From Xanthoparmelia taractica (lineage: Eukaryota > Ascomycota > Lecanoromycetes > Lecanorales > Parmeliaceae): DNA of 64,000 nt. Below, in pieces: positions 1 to 11,237 of the stretch (its first letter is position 1; each line of letters opens with the position of its first letter). The notes beneath the pieces are model-generated. The model was not told where the DNA came from and ran no database searches. It saw nothing but the letters and a program-made list of their open reading frames with translations. The DNA lies in contig JANQBS010000001.1 in assembly GCA_033085395.1 (NCBI GenBank), positions 620,001 to 684,000 of the forward strand, in the 5' to 3' direction. The position numbers and the translations under genes are program-made.

Positions 1-1223
1 ATCGCGCCAGAATAAGAGCAACCAGGATTCCATTGTCTCTGCGAAACTCTACGAGGTTGGTTGGGGTGAAGGAGACAAGAGGCTGATGGGTCAGAAATCT
101 AGGTCTCTGAGTCCAATACAGGTGCATAAAACATGCTAACGTGGTGATGCGTGGCAGGTTGCTAAACAACATACTCAATATTCCCGTGGTGCATCTCGGT
201 GGGCCGGCCATGGAGACATTGTGGCGCTATGCAATCTTTATACTGCTATCTGCTTCGTTTTCGCTCTTCATCATTGGAGGGCTTCCACTAGGCAAAGTGT
301 AGTCGTTCACGACCTAATTTTAAAAGGGAATACTAAATAGTGCCGAAACTCCTGGCTATTCTAGAGGTTTTAGAGCGAATAGTAGATGGAATATATAGTA
401 AATTCTTTAATAATTATATTATGGAAATAATAATGGAAATAATTGTCATGGAACATATGATCATATGGGCGTATGGCTGGTCATGACTAGCCTTGGCGCT
501 CGCTTCTCCGTACTTAGCTGGCGCACACACACGTAGATCAATCTAGCAGTGTCTTGTTTTTGTTTTCTCTACTCAGGGGTAGGGGGGGGAGTTACACCAA
601 CCATGGAGCTAGGGAGGGAATCGAACCCTTCTTATTGTCGCTCCCCCTTATTGCTGAAGCTGTCGATAGTGACCCTTGATCAGGGAAGGCCGCCTTCGAT
701 CCTTCTTGTGATACTACAAATTCTCTTACTTACGGATACATGGACATAGAGATATGGGTACTCTAGGCATCTACCTCCAGGCCCTGAAACAAATCCTCCA
801 GATCTGGGGGCTCTGAGTTCGACTCGACTGCGGATCTATGGGAAAAGGGTCTGGGTCTAGACACACATTCGGGGCCTCTGAGGATGCGGATTTGTTTGGG
901 GTATTCCACACACGTAGATCAATCAACAATTCATCCACCACACTCATTATTGAACCACATCAATATTGTTCCTTGACAATAATTAAAGATTCGTTGATAA
1001 TTTTCGACTTAGTTCTAATTCTAACTCTCGATAATAGAATTTTACGTTATAGAATAGAGAATAGAAATATTTAATAAAATAAATATAAATTAGATACCAA
1101 GAGTATATTAATAATTATAATTCGAAGTAATTCTAATAGAGATATATCGTTAGATAATAATATATGGTGAGATCTTTTTTTTTCTAGCCCTAGCCCTGAG
1201 ATTGCGTATCCAGGGGAATTATA
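1..1223. other. AT-rich left-edge region, no intact gene
   Basis: From about 300 to 1170 the sequence is strongly AT-rich, with long runs of A/T mixtures such as 400-450 and 1060-1160. This contrasts with the near-balanced composition of the rest of the window. No reading frame resembles a protein. The pattern fits a decayed, possibly RIP-mutated repeat, but no transposase, reverse transcriptase or terminal repeats are visible. Bases 1-300 are less AT-rich. They hold a short open stretch on the + strand that could be the 3' end of a gene lying to the left, but nothing identifies it. Confidence 0.5.
526..924. repeat. 18-bp direct repeat pair in AT-rich island
   Basis: The 18-mer CACACACGTAGATCAATC occurs at 526-543 and again, identical, at 907-924. 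The spacing is 381 bp and both copies lie inside the AT-rich island. Such a pair could be the remnant of a duplicated target or terminal repeat of a decayed mobile element. No element ends were recognised around either copy. Confidence 0.5.
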
Positions 1224-1281
1224 TTACTTCACCTCGATCTCGGTCTTGCTGCCATAAAGCATCCCGCTTGCTATCTTGAAA

Positions 1282-2274
1282 TCACCATAAGCTGAGACTC
1301 ACCGTCCCTGTGATCTTCAAACGGCCGTCGGCCCTTGGCCCCTCGAATTCCAGCTCGATCTGGTTCCATTGCAGGTCGTATGTAATTCCGGATGAATCAC
1401 GGGCCGCGATCCGTCCAGAAATCGGAGTCAGCTTCTGTCTGCTTGGACCTGCTTCGAAAAGTGTTAAGAGTGTCATCTTGGACAATTGAGGACTTGGAAT
1501 CCATACCGCTTGTCTTGGACGCTGGGGCGGCACCTTTCATTGAATGCGTCTCTGCTTGTGACCAAGTCACATGAACTGCGCTGCGCTCTGCGCAGTCTTT
1601 TCTCATGTGGCTGGGGTTTTGTTATTAGAGGAGTACAGAGAAGCCTCTATTGCATGAACTCACCCTGGCTTGTTGCAAAACCAGCATAGCTTCTCCTCGG
1701 GGACGGCCTTCTTTGCCACAGCTTTTGCCGCCGACCTGGCAGTTGGCACAGCTGGCAGAATCGGAATTGCCGCGGCGATATCCCTCTCTATGAGATCGAC
1801 TAGCGAGTCAATCTCCCAGTACGCGGCCAAAATCTTGAGCATCTCCAGCTTCCGAAGTTCATTCTTCGGGTAAGCAACCTCCGCCGCGCGCAAAGCGTTC
1901 CCCCCTCCAGCCATCATCCAGCTCACCACAATCTTCGTTGGTTCTTTGAGGAACGGAACCTGCAGGCGCTTTGCCTCGTTTGCGCCTATTTCTCGCTTGC
2001 ACCTGCTGGAGAAGTGCCTGATCAGGGCCGTGTGGATCCAGCCCAGGATCTCATGGGTCTCCACTTTCATAACGCCGTCGACTTCGATCGTGTACGGCTC
2101 GCATTCAACCCAGAGCTCCAGAGTGGCTCCCTTTTTGAGCCTACAGCATGTCAGTGACAGACTTTTGTTGGCGCTGGGGACGGTTACTTACCCATCCAGG
2201 GCTCGCTTGGTCAGCCTAGGTACAGCTGCACTGGTCGTTGCTCGGGGAGCCGACACGTTCGCTGCAGAAGACAT
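1282..2274 (-). CDS. Zinc-knuckle (CCHC) protein of unknown function
   Basis: The ATG is at 2274. Exons 2192-2274, 1664-2140, 1507-1610 and 1282-1448 give about 276 aa. The introns start GTAAGT, GTGAGT and GTATGG. Joining exons 2 and 3 creates a canonical retroviral-type knuckle, C-X2-C-X4-H-X4-C (CWFCNKPGHMRKDC), at about residues 180-193; it is split by the intron, which supports that splice. The region before it is charged and helical with an Ala-rich linker, and I recognise no other domain. The last part is uncertain. Without the 58-nt third intron the protein would stop at 1397 (257 aa). A further very short intron could extend it to a stop at 1224. Zinc knuckles usually bind single-stranded nucleic acid. 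No transposon domains accompany it, so this looks like a host gene. Confidence 0.6.
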
Positions 2275-3345
2275 CGTTTTCGGATAGATCTTTTGAGTGA
2301 TGAGAAATGTTTGATATATTGTTTGAGGGATAAGAATGCTTAGAGCAGATGAACAGGAGACTGAGGAAGTGCAGATTGAAGAGAAAAAAAAGGAGGTGGG
2401 AAAGGGCTGGAGATTTATACAGACGGCGATATGGGTGAATGACTTCACCCAATGTCGGCATGGGTATTTGGCTAGTCAGCGACGACAATTGCCGCCCGAT
2501 CTCCACTCTCCATTCACTGCTGGCTTAATAGAGCAAGATTGATCCCATGATGATTGGAGTCCGGAAAGATGGGTACTCGTCGCTCATCCTCGGCCCCGCA
2601 TTCACTTCTGCTTGAATGCACGTGAGAACAATTTTTGATCCCCTGATACATGAAACCCGCGGCAAAACCGGTCCTCGCTGGCGTTCGGCTTCGCATTTCC
2701 CTTTTGGTCCAATGCAGGTAAGAAAGGCTATTGATCCTACGATGACTCGAAAAAGGGAGCAAAAGCTAAGCGGTTTTGGGTAGGTGGATATTTTCGAGTG
2801 AAGCGCTGATGGCTTCCTTGATACTTTCATATGCTCGTTCAAGAGACAAAGAACTTGTTCCCCATGAGCAACTTAAGTTCTTTTACGGAGCTACGATGGC
2901 AGTAATTTTTGCGTGATTGCGCACCGGAGAGTGATTCGTCAACTACGATTTGCTTTGGTAGGAACTTTTTTGCCAACACATGTGCTAGCTGAAACGATGA
3001 TTGGAGTCAAACAACTACCTTCGGAGATTTTCGATCGTTAAGCGAGTCCCGAAGACAATGTGTTAAGAAAAAAGCCTATGTTTGGCTTGGCCAACAACGC
3101 ACGCTTTGATCCTTTGTGTTAAAGCCATGGAGACGCGGCTTTCGACCATAACTTAAGGTACTCATATACGCTAACCCATGTCTGGCCTGGGCAAATGGCC
3201 AGGCTGTCAATACTACCTTTCTCTTCCCCTCCTCCCCCCTCCACTTCCCTGCGTCATTCAACAAATCCTTCCAGCCAACGCATCTCTGGCCCGCGAGCAA
3301 CTTCTTCATTAGTCTAGTCCGTTCGTTCGTTCGCCTCCCACCCAT

Positions 3346-3378
3346 TCACTCACTCACTCACTCACTCACCTCACTCAC
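3346..3378. repeat. (TCAC)n microsatellite
   Basis: About eight TCAC units with one interruption, in the spacer between the zinc-knuckle and dynamin genes. Confidence 0.85.
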
Positions 3379-4135
3379 GCCATTTGATGCTCCTGCATGC
3401 AAAGCCAAGGAACGAAGGACCCGCATGTCTGTCGGAGAATTCTCATCCAATAAATGAATGATTGATTGCGCTATATAACGCCCGAGCTTTTTCCACCAAC
3501 GGCCAGACCGGTCTTCGCTGCGGATCGGTCCCTTCCTCGACCCAACCGATTTTAGCCAAGGCAAGGTAAGGTAAGGTACTTGGGAAACCCGGTTCGTGCA
3601 CGGGACCGTTTTGTTTTGCTTCCTGCCTGCCAACGTCTGTTGATTTATCTCTCCTACGGGGGCGCTAAGGTATGCGCGCCTGATCCTTCACCGTTTCATT
3701 CATTGCTTGATTTTTATTTTTATTTTTTGTTGGGATTTTCTTGCAGCAGCAGCCTTCGCGGAGGAGAATTGGCAATGGACAATCCTCATGTCCGCGCCGA
3801 TCACTTGAGCACTTGAGCAATCCCATCTCATCGCGCCCTAGATATGTGAGGACTTGGGCCTTGCTACATGCATGCATGTATGTTTGTATCGTCATGCGTG
3901 TAGGTGCAGAATGTTATGCGGGATCACGTATCTCTTGTTGATGATATGCTTCCGCGATGCCTGTGATTCGCTATGGATGGATCGATTTGTCGACTAAGGC
4001 AGCTATGGAGTAGATTGAGCTAGCTGTGTATCCCTTTTGAGGATGAGAGTGAGACTGAGAACGAGAGGAGGGGGCCAGGAGAGGGCCAGGAGAGGGGTTG
4101 CGGGATTAGTTAAGGGGCAGGTTGTATGTTGTAGA

Positions 4136-4160
4136 TCTACTCTACTCTACTCTACTCTAC
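4136..4160. repeat. (TCTAC)5 microsatellite
   Basis: Five perfect TCTAC units. Confidence 0.9.
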
Positions 4161-4198
4161 ACAAAATAATTTGCACACACATACTGCTGCCACATTTA

Positions 4199-4246
4199 CC
4201 CACCCATCCACCCATCCACCCATCCACCCATCCATCCATCCATCCA
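4199..4246. repeat. (CCATCCAC/CCAT)n repeat
   Basis: Alternating CCAC and CCAT tetranucleotides, pyrimidine-rich on the + strand. Confidence 0.85.
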
Positions 4247-4724
4247 CACCCTAACCCCAATCCGTCCTCCAGCGAGAAAGAGAATTCACCAAGTTTTGCT
4301 CTGTCTGTGATATCCCCTTCCCACTTTCCATGCAAAACGCCAGATAAGCATTCCCGCAGCTCGCAACGAACGCCTACGTCATCCGGATGAGGGGCCTTTG
4401 ACAGTGTTTGCAGAGGGCGGTTTGCGCAAAGTATCTCATCATCTCGTCGTTCCCATCTATTCCCTTTCTTTCTTTCCTTCCTCCCTTCAGAGGCGATCGC
4501 ATCGGGGTGGATGGAGCTGTGCATTGAATTGGCATTGCGCCTTCCTCCCTATCCCTATCTCTGAATTATTTGGGACATCGCAGCCAAGTAGAGTATAGTA
4601 GCGTAGCGCAGCGCAGATCAGCGCAAACATACACTTGTCCAGCTGGCTGTGTCTGCTTGCTCGAGCGGGGGGGGTCTTCTACTTTTAAGCTATCTGTGCA
4701 TGTGTATCCTTCTTTACTATCACA

Positions 4725-4764
4725 AGGAGGAGGAGAAGAAGAAGAAGAAGAAGAAGAAGAAGAG
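4725..4764. repeat. (GGA/GAA)n purine tract
   Basis: An uninterrupted purine run of GGA and then GAA triplets, followed about 95 bp later by a 14-base G run (4858-4871). Confidence 0.9.
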
Positions 4765-4899
4765 TGCGATGTGCGAGTGGGGAAGTTGTTTGGGATTTTG
4801 GGTTTAGTTTGATTGGGGTTGGTACGGTGGAATAATGCATACGGCCGTGTTTTTGGCGGGGGGGGGGGGGGCGTTTTCTTTGGCGGCTTATGATGAGGG

Positions 4900-4935
4900 T
4901 TGGATTGGATTGGATTGGATTGGATTGGATTGGAT
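4900..4935. repeat. (TTGGA)7 microsatellite
   Basis: Seven consecutive TTGGA pentamers. Confidence 0.9.
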
Positions 4936-5052
4936 TTTGCTACGAAGGAGAAAGGTTTTTGGGGGGGTCGGAGGGTGGGGGAGATCTGTAGTCGGTTGGT
5001 GGAGCGATCCCTTTCTGCTGCAGTTCAGTTCAGTTTAGTTCGTTCATTTGGG

Positions 5053-5080
5053 GATGATGATGATGATGATGATGATGATG
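5053..5080. repeat. (GAT)9 microsatellite
   Basis: Nine consecutive GAT triplets; no supported gene covers them. Confidence 0.9.
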
Positions 5081-6444
5081 CTATGTTGTATGCTTCACTA
5101 AAACCACCCACTGGAAGATGGAAATATCTTACGCAGCCCAGCAAGGGCGGTTTTCTGCGGGCGAATCGTATCATGTGCATGAGCGATCATGTGGCTTTTT
5201 GTTGTTGTGGTTGTGTAGATGGGTACCTAAGATCAATGTACAGGGCTTTTTCTGCGGCTTGAGCGAGTGATTCATAATCGTCGTTCTTCCTCCTCGCTGG
5301 AAGAAAAACAACAAAGCGCGCTAGGCTACGAAGGCGAGGAACAGGAGGAATAGCACACACATGATACACGGACCCCCATCTCCCCGCCTTCTCACGGACT
5401 CGCAGACTCACGGCCCACGGGCTCACCGCACTTCCCTTCCCTCGGCTCGATGTGACTGACCATCTTATCTTGTCTTGTCTTATCTTTTCTCATCATATCA
5501 TATCATGCAACTAGACTTCTGTCGCGAATCTGCACTGTGTGAAATGCCAGTAGCCGCTCTGCCCCCTTCTTCCCCACCTAAACCCCAACAAGCTATTCAG
5601 CCGTCCGTGCATGCCACTTACCCCTTCATCTATCCATGCAGGCATGCATCCAATCACACTATCTATCCATGCACGAGTGCATGTATCTATGTAACTATGT
5701 ATCTACGTATTATCTTATGCCAGACTCGCTTCCACCTTCCAATCTGAGCATAGCAGTTCGTGGTCCCTGTTTCGAAAGCTGCAATGTATCGGAGCAAATG
5801 GGGAGACTGTGCGTGTAGCGCAGTAGAGGTGCTGCGCTGTGGTCTGCTGTGTTTGGTGTGCATGATGCAGGGGAAGCACGAATGGTGCAGGTGGGGACGA
5901 AGCGAGTGCTCTAGATGTTGCTTCGCTGAAAATTCAATGGCGGGATGGGAGGTGGGGTTTTTATTGGAGGAGGGATGTACCTACTGAGGGCGCAAGTGGT
6001 GGACGGGATGAAAGGGGGGGTTTGATTGGGAATGGGATGCAGAGGAGATAGAGAATGTGCGATTTGGAAGGTAAGATGGGGGACGGAAGGATGCTAAGCG
6101 ATGTCGGTGTCCGTGGCTGGTGGTGATGTTTGGTGAGAAGGTGGGGAAGTGAGAGAATGGAAGTGGTGCTTTGGAGTAGTTGGAGGAGGCCGATTTCGCG
6201 TTGGTAGTTGAGGCCGTTTCATTGTTGGCTTCCTGGATAGTGCAACAAGTGGTAAGGCGGGCAGCGCAGAATTTGGAGAAACGGGACGCGGATGATTCGT
6301 TGCGTACAGGAATATATGTGTGTTTATGTGTTTGAACAAGTAGCTTTTGTGAAGAGCTAGCTGCCTGGTCAGGATTCATCATGCTTTGACTCAACAGAGC
6401 GATTTCCTTCTTGAAGAGAGACCGCACCGAAGTGATATCCTGTG

Positions 6445-8684
6445 CTACATCACAGCACTGCCCATGACGTTTCGGAAGATGCTCTGGCCGTCTTTGAGCT
6501 TCGCGATGCGGTCTTCCAGGAACTGTCTTTGGCACTTCGCACTCGCCGGCTCAGAGGCAAGCGCTTCCACCTCGGAATCCGTCAGTTGACTGACAGTGAC
6601 AGGGCAGAAAATCTTGTCCAGGTCCCGAACCATGTGGCGTTCGATGACTTGTGTAGTGACGTTGGCGACGAAAGTCTTTTGAGAGACCTAGATGGTTGTG
6701 GTTAGCGAGGTCATGGGTGGGCGCGCCCCAGCTGCCTTACCTTGTAGATCGCGAAGAGGCAGTCGAGAGCCTCTTCACAGCTAACATTTTCCATGTTAGG
6801 GTCGTTGTCTTGAGAGAAAGCTGCAATGGCTTTGTTGACGTCCACACGAGCCGAGCTGTGGTTTGACTTGCAGCCCTCCAAATGTCCCAAAGTAGTCGCG
6901 TCTTCAATGCAGCTGGCGAGCGCATTTTTGTTTCTCTCCTGGCGGCGTTTGTAGATCGTCTCCGTGTAGTAATGGTTGTAGTTGATAGGATAGTCTTTCG
7001 TATCCTCAATGATACGCTCGAGTTCCAGGAGAGCATTGTCATACCTAGCCTTAAGTTTGTCTTGCACCAGAGAAGTATGGACACGAGCGATGAGGTCTTT
7101 TGGGCACTTGTCTTTCAGTAGAATATCCAAGAATTTGCTGCAGACTTCATGCACCTGGTCCAAGTACATCACGGCAAGGTCGTGCCACTTGGAGCATTGC
7201 TCCCAAAAGAGTTCACTGATGAGCAGTGGATTGAAGTTGCCGACCAACTCTCTACCACGACTGCGGACAAGAATAAGGCGAGCCCACACCAGCGCGTCCC
7301 CTCTATCCATCTTTATGGGTGAACCTGGCCGTGAAGTAGTTGCACTGTGGTGCATTTCCGGAAGTCGAAGCTTGGGACCTTCTGTATCGGTTGTGCTTGA
7401 CATATCAATTTCATATTTATGACCGTTCAAGCGGATAAGTTCCGAAAACCTAGTGTTCAAGTATTGAATGGCAGCACGGATTCGGCGAATCGATGATGGT
7501 AAGTCAAGGGAAAATATAATGTCTGGGTCTAAATCGCTGTTGGAAAAATGCCCTTCATAGTGTCCGCCAACTGCTGCTTTGCAGACCTCCTGGTAGTCCT
7601 GACTAAGCTTCGTCAAGTATACTTTGCAATCCGCTGGTGTTGACCGGCGGTCACCCATGACGTTTAGTTGCTTCGTCGCAGACATCAGTGCTTCCTCGAG
7701 GTCGCTTCGTAGTTTTGGTAGCTCCTGTCTGACATGCTCGAAAAGCAACTTGCTCAGACGCACCCTTAATGCGCCGATGCCAACGCAATCGGCTGGCAAG
7801 CACTTGAAATTAGAGGTACGAAAGTACCTCTCTTCTGCCGCATTGCGTTCCATGAGCGAGAAGTCTCTCTCCTCGAACTTGCGATTCTTGAGCACATGCC
7901 AGCCTAGCTTGAAGTGGATATCCTGGTTTTGCGCCAATTCTATGAACACACTCTCGCTCCCAGACCCCGAGTCCAGCCGGTCAGGTTTGGTGATGATGCC
8001 AAGCGTTCGGTCACCCTCCGGGTCAACCTCTCTGACCTTTGTGAGAATCTTCTGATTCGCGTAATCGTTTGCACCAGACACAACAGCCAGACAAATCGTG
8101 CGAGGCTGCGTGATATACTGGTCAGTTATCTCACCCACAAGATCGACATCAGCCTTGGTCACGCCCTTGGTGTCGGTTTGTATGAGCCCCGGGATATCCA
8201 CTAGTGTGAGCTGTGGTCTGGAGGGTCCTTCGATTTCGATAGACAAGACATCCCTAGCGAATGCCCTAGGCTTAGATCCGGACGAGGAGTTGTCACCAAT
8301 GTCCATGACTGCCATTGCGGCATTCATGATGTTTGGAAGTTCGTCAAAGTTTGTGATTGATGCTTCAAAAGTTTTAATGTTCGCCTGTTCGTCAGAAGGT
8401 CGCTTCGGGTCTGGGATAAGCTTGATCTTGAGCGAGCTGGCATTGGCACGACGTAGGATTATCTCCGTGGCAAATCTTGTGCAAAGGTTGTCATTTCTTG
8501 GGAACGGGATCTCTGTCAGTGCTTCGAGGACCGAGCTTTTTCCCGCAGACTGGTCGCCACAGACCACAAGCTGAGGCAGTGACAAGATGCTCTCGAGGCC
8601 ACATTTACGGACTTGGGCTACAGTGTCCAATACACGGCGTTGTTCCTCGGTCTGAAAGTCTTCAAGGGATGTCGTGATCTCCAT
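6445..8684 (-). CDS. Dynamin-family (Mx-like) large GTPase
   Basis: Exons 6741-8684 and 6445-6687 are joined by a GTAAGG...TAG intron and give 728 aa. The start at 8684 leaves the usual short lead before the GTPase domain. The P-loop GDQSAGKS lies at residues 43-50, DIPG at 163-166 and TKPD at 232-235, in dynamin order and spacing. The middle/stalk region follows. The small second exon supplies the C-terminal GTPase effector domain, with the pattern VIERHMVRDL. Such fungal proteins are vacuolar- or Mx-type dynamins that assemble on membranes and hydrolyse GTP during fission or trafficking. No pleckstrin domain or proline-rich tail is seen, unlike classical endocytic dynamin. The exact cellular role cannot be told from sequence; the family call is secure. 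Confidence 0.93.
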
Positions 8685-9995
8685 TTCCTTGATGACAGAC
8701 GGCTCTGGCTGAAAGATCGGCTTGTCTTGAGGAAGGTCTTGTAATGGTGGTCCTATGGTAGCGGCAGAAAGTGAGATGGGATCGAAAGAGTGGCCTACTG
8801 GATGTGACCGTAAATGAGGAAAAGCGCGCTTTGAGAGAAAGAGCGAAAAGACAAAAAATCCAAGGACTGGAGTTCATCATTCCCTATAGGAAGTCGACCG
8901 CTTGTTGTGACATGATCCTCTGACGAGCGAATACTGAAACCCGATACGGCTCTTTGATGCAGCGTGCCGACAGAGGTTTTACAGCCGTTGAATATGTAAA
9001 AATTAGTATTCCATAAGGGTTTCTGCATGTTTGCATGCCAAAATCCTATCCAATGCCTGGAAACAGCACCGGCTTTTTTGTTCTTGACATGCAAGGGGCA
9101 TATGTTACATCTTGCACTGCTGGACTCAGTGCAGGATGGGGAAAAGTCTTCATGCTTAGCCCAAGAAGGAATTAGTAGCCCGTGAAATTATCCGGTCACT
9201 GCTTTCCAATTGAATTTTGTTTACCTAAACGAAGTCCTTTTCTTTGAGAGGTGGAATCAATCTTCTTGCGATAGGTCTGTGCGCTCTGGTCTAATGAAAA
9301 CGTAGGTTGTTTGCTTGAAGGTAGGAAATCCGCCTGTAAGATGGGTCTCTGCACCTCCCAAGTTTTCAATGCTGTCATGCAATAGCCCGTGACTGGAGAA
9401 TTACATTTATCTGTGTGTAGACAATGTCCAGTCAGCGGTCTTGGTAGATGGCCAAGGCCTTACTGATGGCGCTCATGACGTTGCTAATTCTTCCAAAGGT
9501 TCTGGATTCAAGTTACATCTGCAGACTCTGCAACAAGCCGTAGACAGAAATGCTCTTTTGGTCATTTAGTCTAGCCGATCAAGCCCAGATTTGGCCAAGT
9601 GGTCTGAACATAAGCTTCGCAGATGTTACTAGGCCTAGGCTTGTCTCATAAGGTCTCTAAGGAGTGAATCCTGATAAATAGCTGATCTAGGCCGTCCATC
9701 GGATGACACCATGCAGCCGATCAAGCGCCTGGTATTCTCAGCTCTAGACAATAGCGGCGGGGAAGGAAGGTGCACTGCGTGTTTGTAACTTATAGGTTTC
9801 GAATGCGATGCTAGTCTTTTCCAATTAATTCTGACTTTCATATTAGCAATCATGCTGGCAGTCGCTATTGCAGCGGCGAAAATCCTTTACCGCCTGCACC
9901 GTCATCAGGTCTACAAGCTGTCTTTACCGTAGGCATTAACGACTTTTGGCTTACTCGCTACCAAGATTTCGAAGCGGGCCTCGATCACATCTTGG
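8685..9995. other. Intergenic region, nothing recognised
   Basis: This region separates the dynamin start (8684) from the Tad1 stop (9996). It has no protein-like frame, tandem repeat or RNA gene that I can identify. It should contain the dynamin promoter and the Tad1 3' region. Confidence 0.5.
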
Positions 9996-11237
9996 TCAAT
10001 TGTTCCAATCCTTGAGCGCCTCCTTTATCACATGTTCTTTAACATGTCGTCGATGCTCTAAGTTTTGAGACTTTTTCATATCCAGGTATGAAAACACTTC
10101 AAGGATGTGTCTTAGTGCGGGGGTGTCGATCAATCGAATAGTGTCCAAAAGAAGATCCCAGATGCGTACCCTTGACAACGCACAGGCCCCTTTTTGATCT
10201 GTTTGCTTGCGGCCCTGCAGGACACCGTTGATCAAAGTTTCCTGATGGCGTGGAGTCCACACAGCTGAGATGTTTGAGCTTTTGCAACCATCCGAATTCG
10301 TATTTGCGGCTCTTCGTGCGTAATGGAACGCAATCTCTGTGGTCTTCACTCGAAATGGACGAAATCCATAACCCGCTAGCCATTTCGAACCAACGATAGG
10401 TACCATACGCCCTGAAGGCCCAAAAGCTCTATCGCAAGCTTGTTGCCTGTATTGGTTGTGCGGTAGAATAAGGGTGTCGATGTACGCATTTTGAGGCGAA
10501 ATTAGAAGCGAAAGGGGCGATGATAGCAGGGATGTACATTGCTTGAGTGCAAGCTTGTCTGAACATGACTTGGACAAGGTTATTGGGCTATCCGCTCGAG
10601 CTTTCTCATGCACGGTGTCAGTAACGGACACTATCCAGCAGACTAGGCTGCGCTGCTTACAGGGTTTGCGTCTCACAATGCCTAGCTGCGAGAAGGACCC
10701 ACGCCCTAGGAGACCTGACGTAGTTCCTACGCCTGGGACATCTATAGGCCATGGCGTGGGGTCATCTTGCGCTTCCATCACCAGCTCCATACTTGCATCT
10801 CCGCATGGTGCTTCGGAGCAATACATCATGATCCTTAGACCTCCGCGAATACTGAAAGGCTGCAAATCCTGGAGCTCGGACATCTCGTGTATTTGTCTCC
10901 GTTGAAGGACAGGGGAGTCGTACTCGGCGCAAGAAGCGAGTTGGTGGCACTCTTGGAGAAGATAGTGATTAAAGGCTCGGATGGCGAGGATTTCGGCATG
11001 CCAGTCGTGAAGGACAGTGCCACTGTCGAGAAGCCAGGGTTTTGAGCCTGGCAAGCATTTCATACCTGTGCCTAAGGCCACACAGGTGATGCTTTCATTC
11101 TCTCCAACAATTACAATGCCGCTGATTGGCACCCACTCTTGAATGCCATTCGCGAATGTTCTGGGCTTGCTCTTGTCTGGCAGGGCATAGGACTTTTCGA
11201 GAATAGCATCAACCGCGCGGTCTTCGAGGGTGACCAT
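9996..11237 (-). CDS. tad1: tRNA-specific adenosine deaminase 1 (Tad1/ADAT1)
   Basis: This enzyme converts A37 to inosine next to the anticodon of tRNA-Ala. The N-terminus carries the family block around EWVPISGI and VALGTGMKCLP. The catalytic HAE (H80-E82, with the proton-shuttle glutamate) is in DWHAEILAIRAFN. The zinc-binding cysteines are in EAPCGDAS (C145) and KSCSDKLALKQC (C205 after splicing). The frame is open throughout, but 10601-10660 looks like an in-frame 60-nt intron. It begins GTAAGC, has a CTGAC branch site and ends AAAG. Removing it yields RRKPSRADSP running straight into SKSCSD, as in the family; left in, it inserts twenty unrelated residues. Spliced exons 10661-11237 and 9996-10600 give 393 aa. 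Confidence 0.93.
   Translation of the reverse strand: MVTLEDRAVDAILEKSYALPDKSKPRTFANGIQEWVPISGIVIVGENESITCVALGTGMKCLPGSKPWLLDSGTVLHDWHAEILAIRAFNHYLLQECHQLASCAEYDSPVLQRRQIHEMSELQDLQPFSIRGGLRIMMYCSEAPCGDASMELVMEAQDDPTPWPIDVPGVGTTSGLLGRGSFSQLGIVRRKPCKQRSLVCWIVSVTDTVHEKARADSPITLSKSCSDKLALKQCTSLLSSPLSLLISPQNAYIDTLILPHNQYRQQACDRAFGPSGRMVPIVGSKWLAGYGFRPFRVKTTEIAFHYARRAANTNSDGCKSSNISAVWTPRHQETLINGVLQGRKQTDQKGACALSRVRIWDLLLDTIRLIDTPALRHILEVFSYLDMKKSQNLEHRRHVKEHVIKEALKDWNN

Larger units (their letters stand above)
2275..6444. other. 4-kb gene-free, microsatellite-rich spacer
   Basis: No frame here shows a convincing protein family, and the open frames of 60-185 codons are low-complexity. The stretch holds at least six simple-sequence repeats (listed separately), pyrimidine-rich tracts at 3200-3380 and 5400-5720, and a G run at 4858-4871. 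Part of 6000-6444 is probably the 3' untranslated region of the dynamin gene that ends at 6445. Confidence 0.5.

Noticed and set aside
1..300. Possible 3' end of a + strand gene at the left edge
   Set aside because: A short open stretch with a possible GCTAAC branch site exists, but no frame resembles a protein family and the proposed intron would be under 40 nt unless a weak donor is used.
595..690. tRNA-like T-arm on the - strand (GGTTCGATTCCC)
   Set aside because: No matching acceptor, D or anticodon stems can be drawn around it. It is treated as chance or a decayed fragment.
5981..6535. 184-codon - strand frame
   Set aside because: It overlaps the last coding exon of the dynamin gene in another frame and has low-complexity Pro/Ser/His composition.
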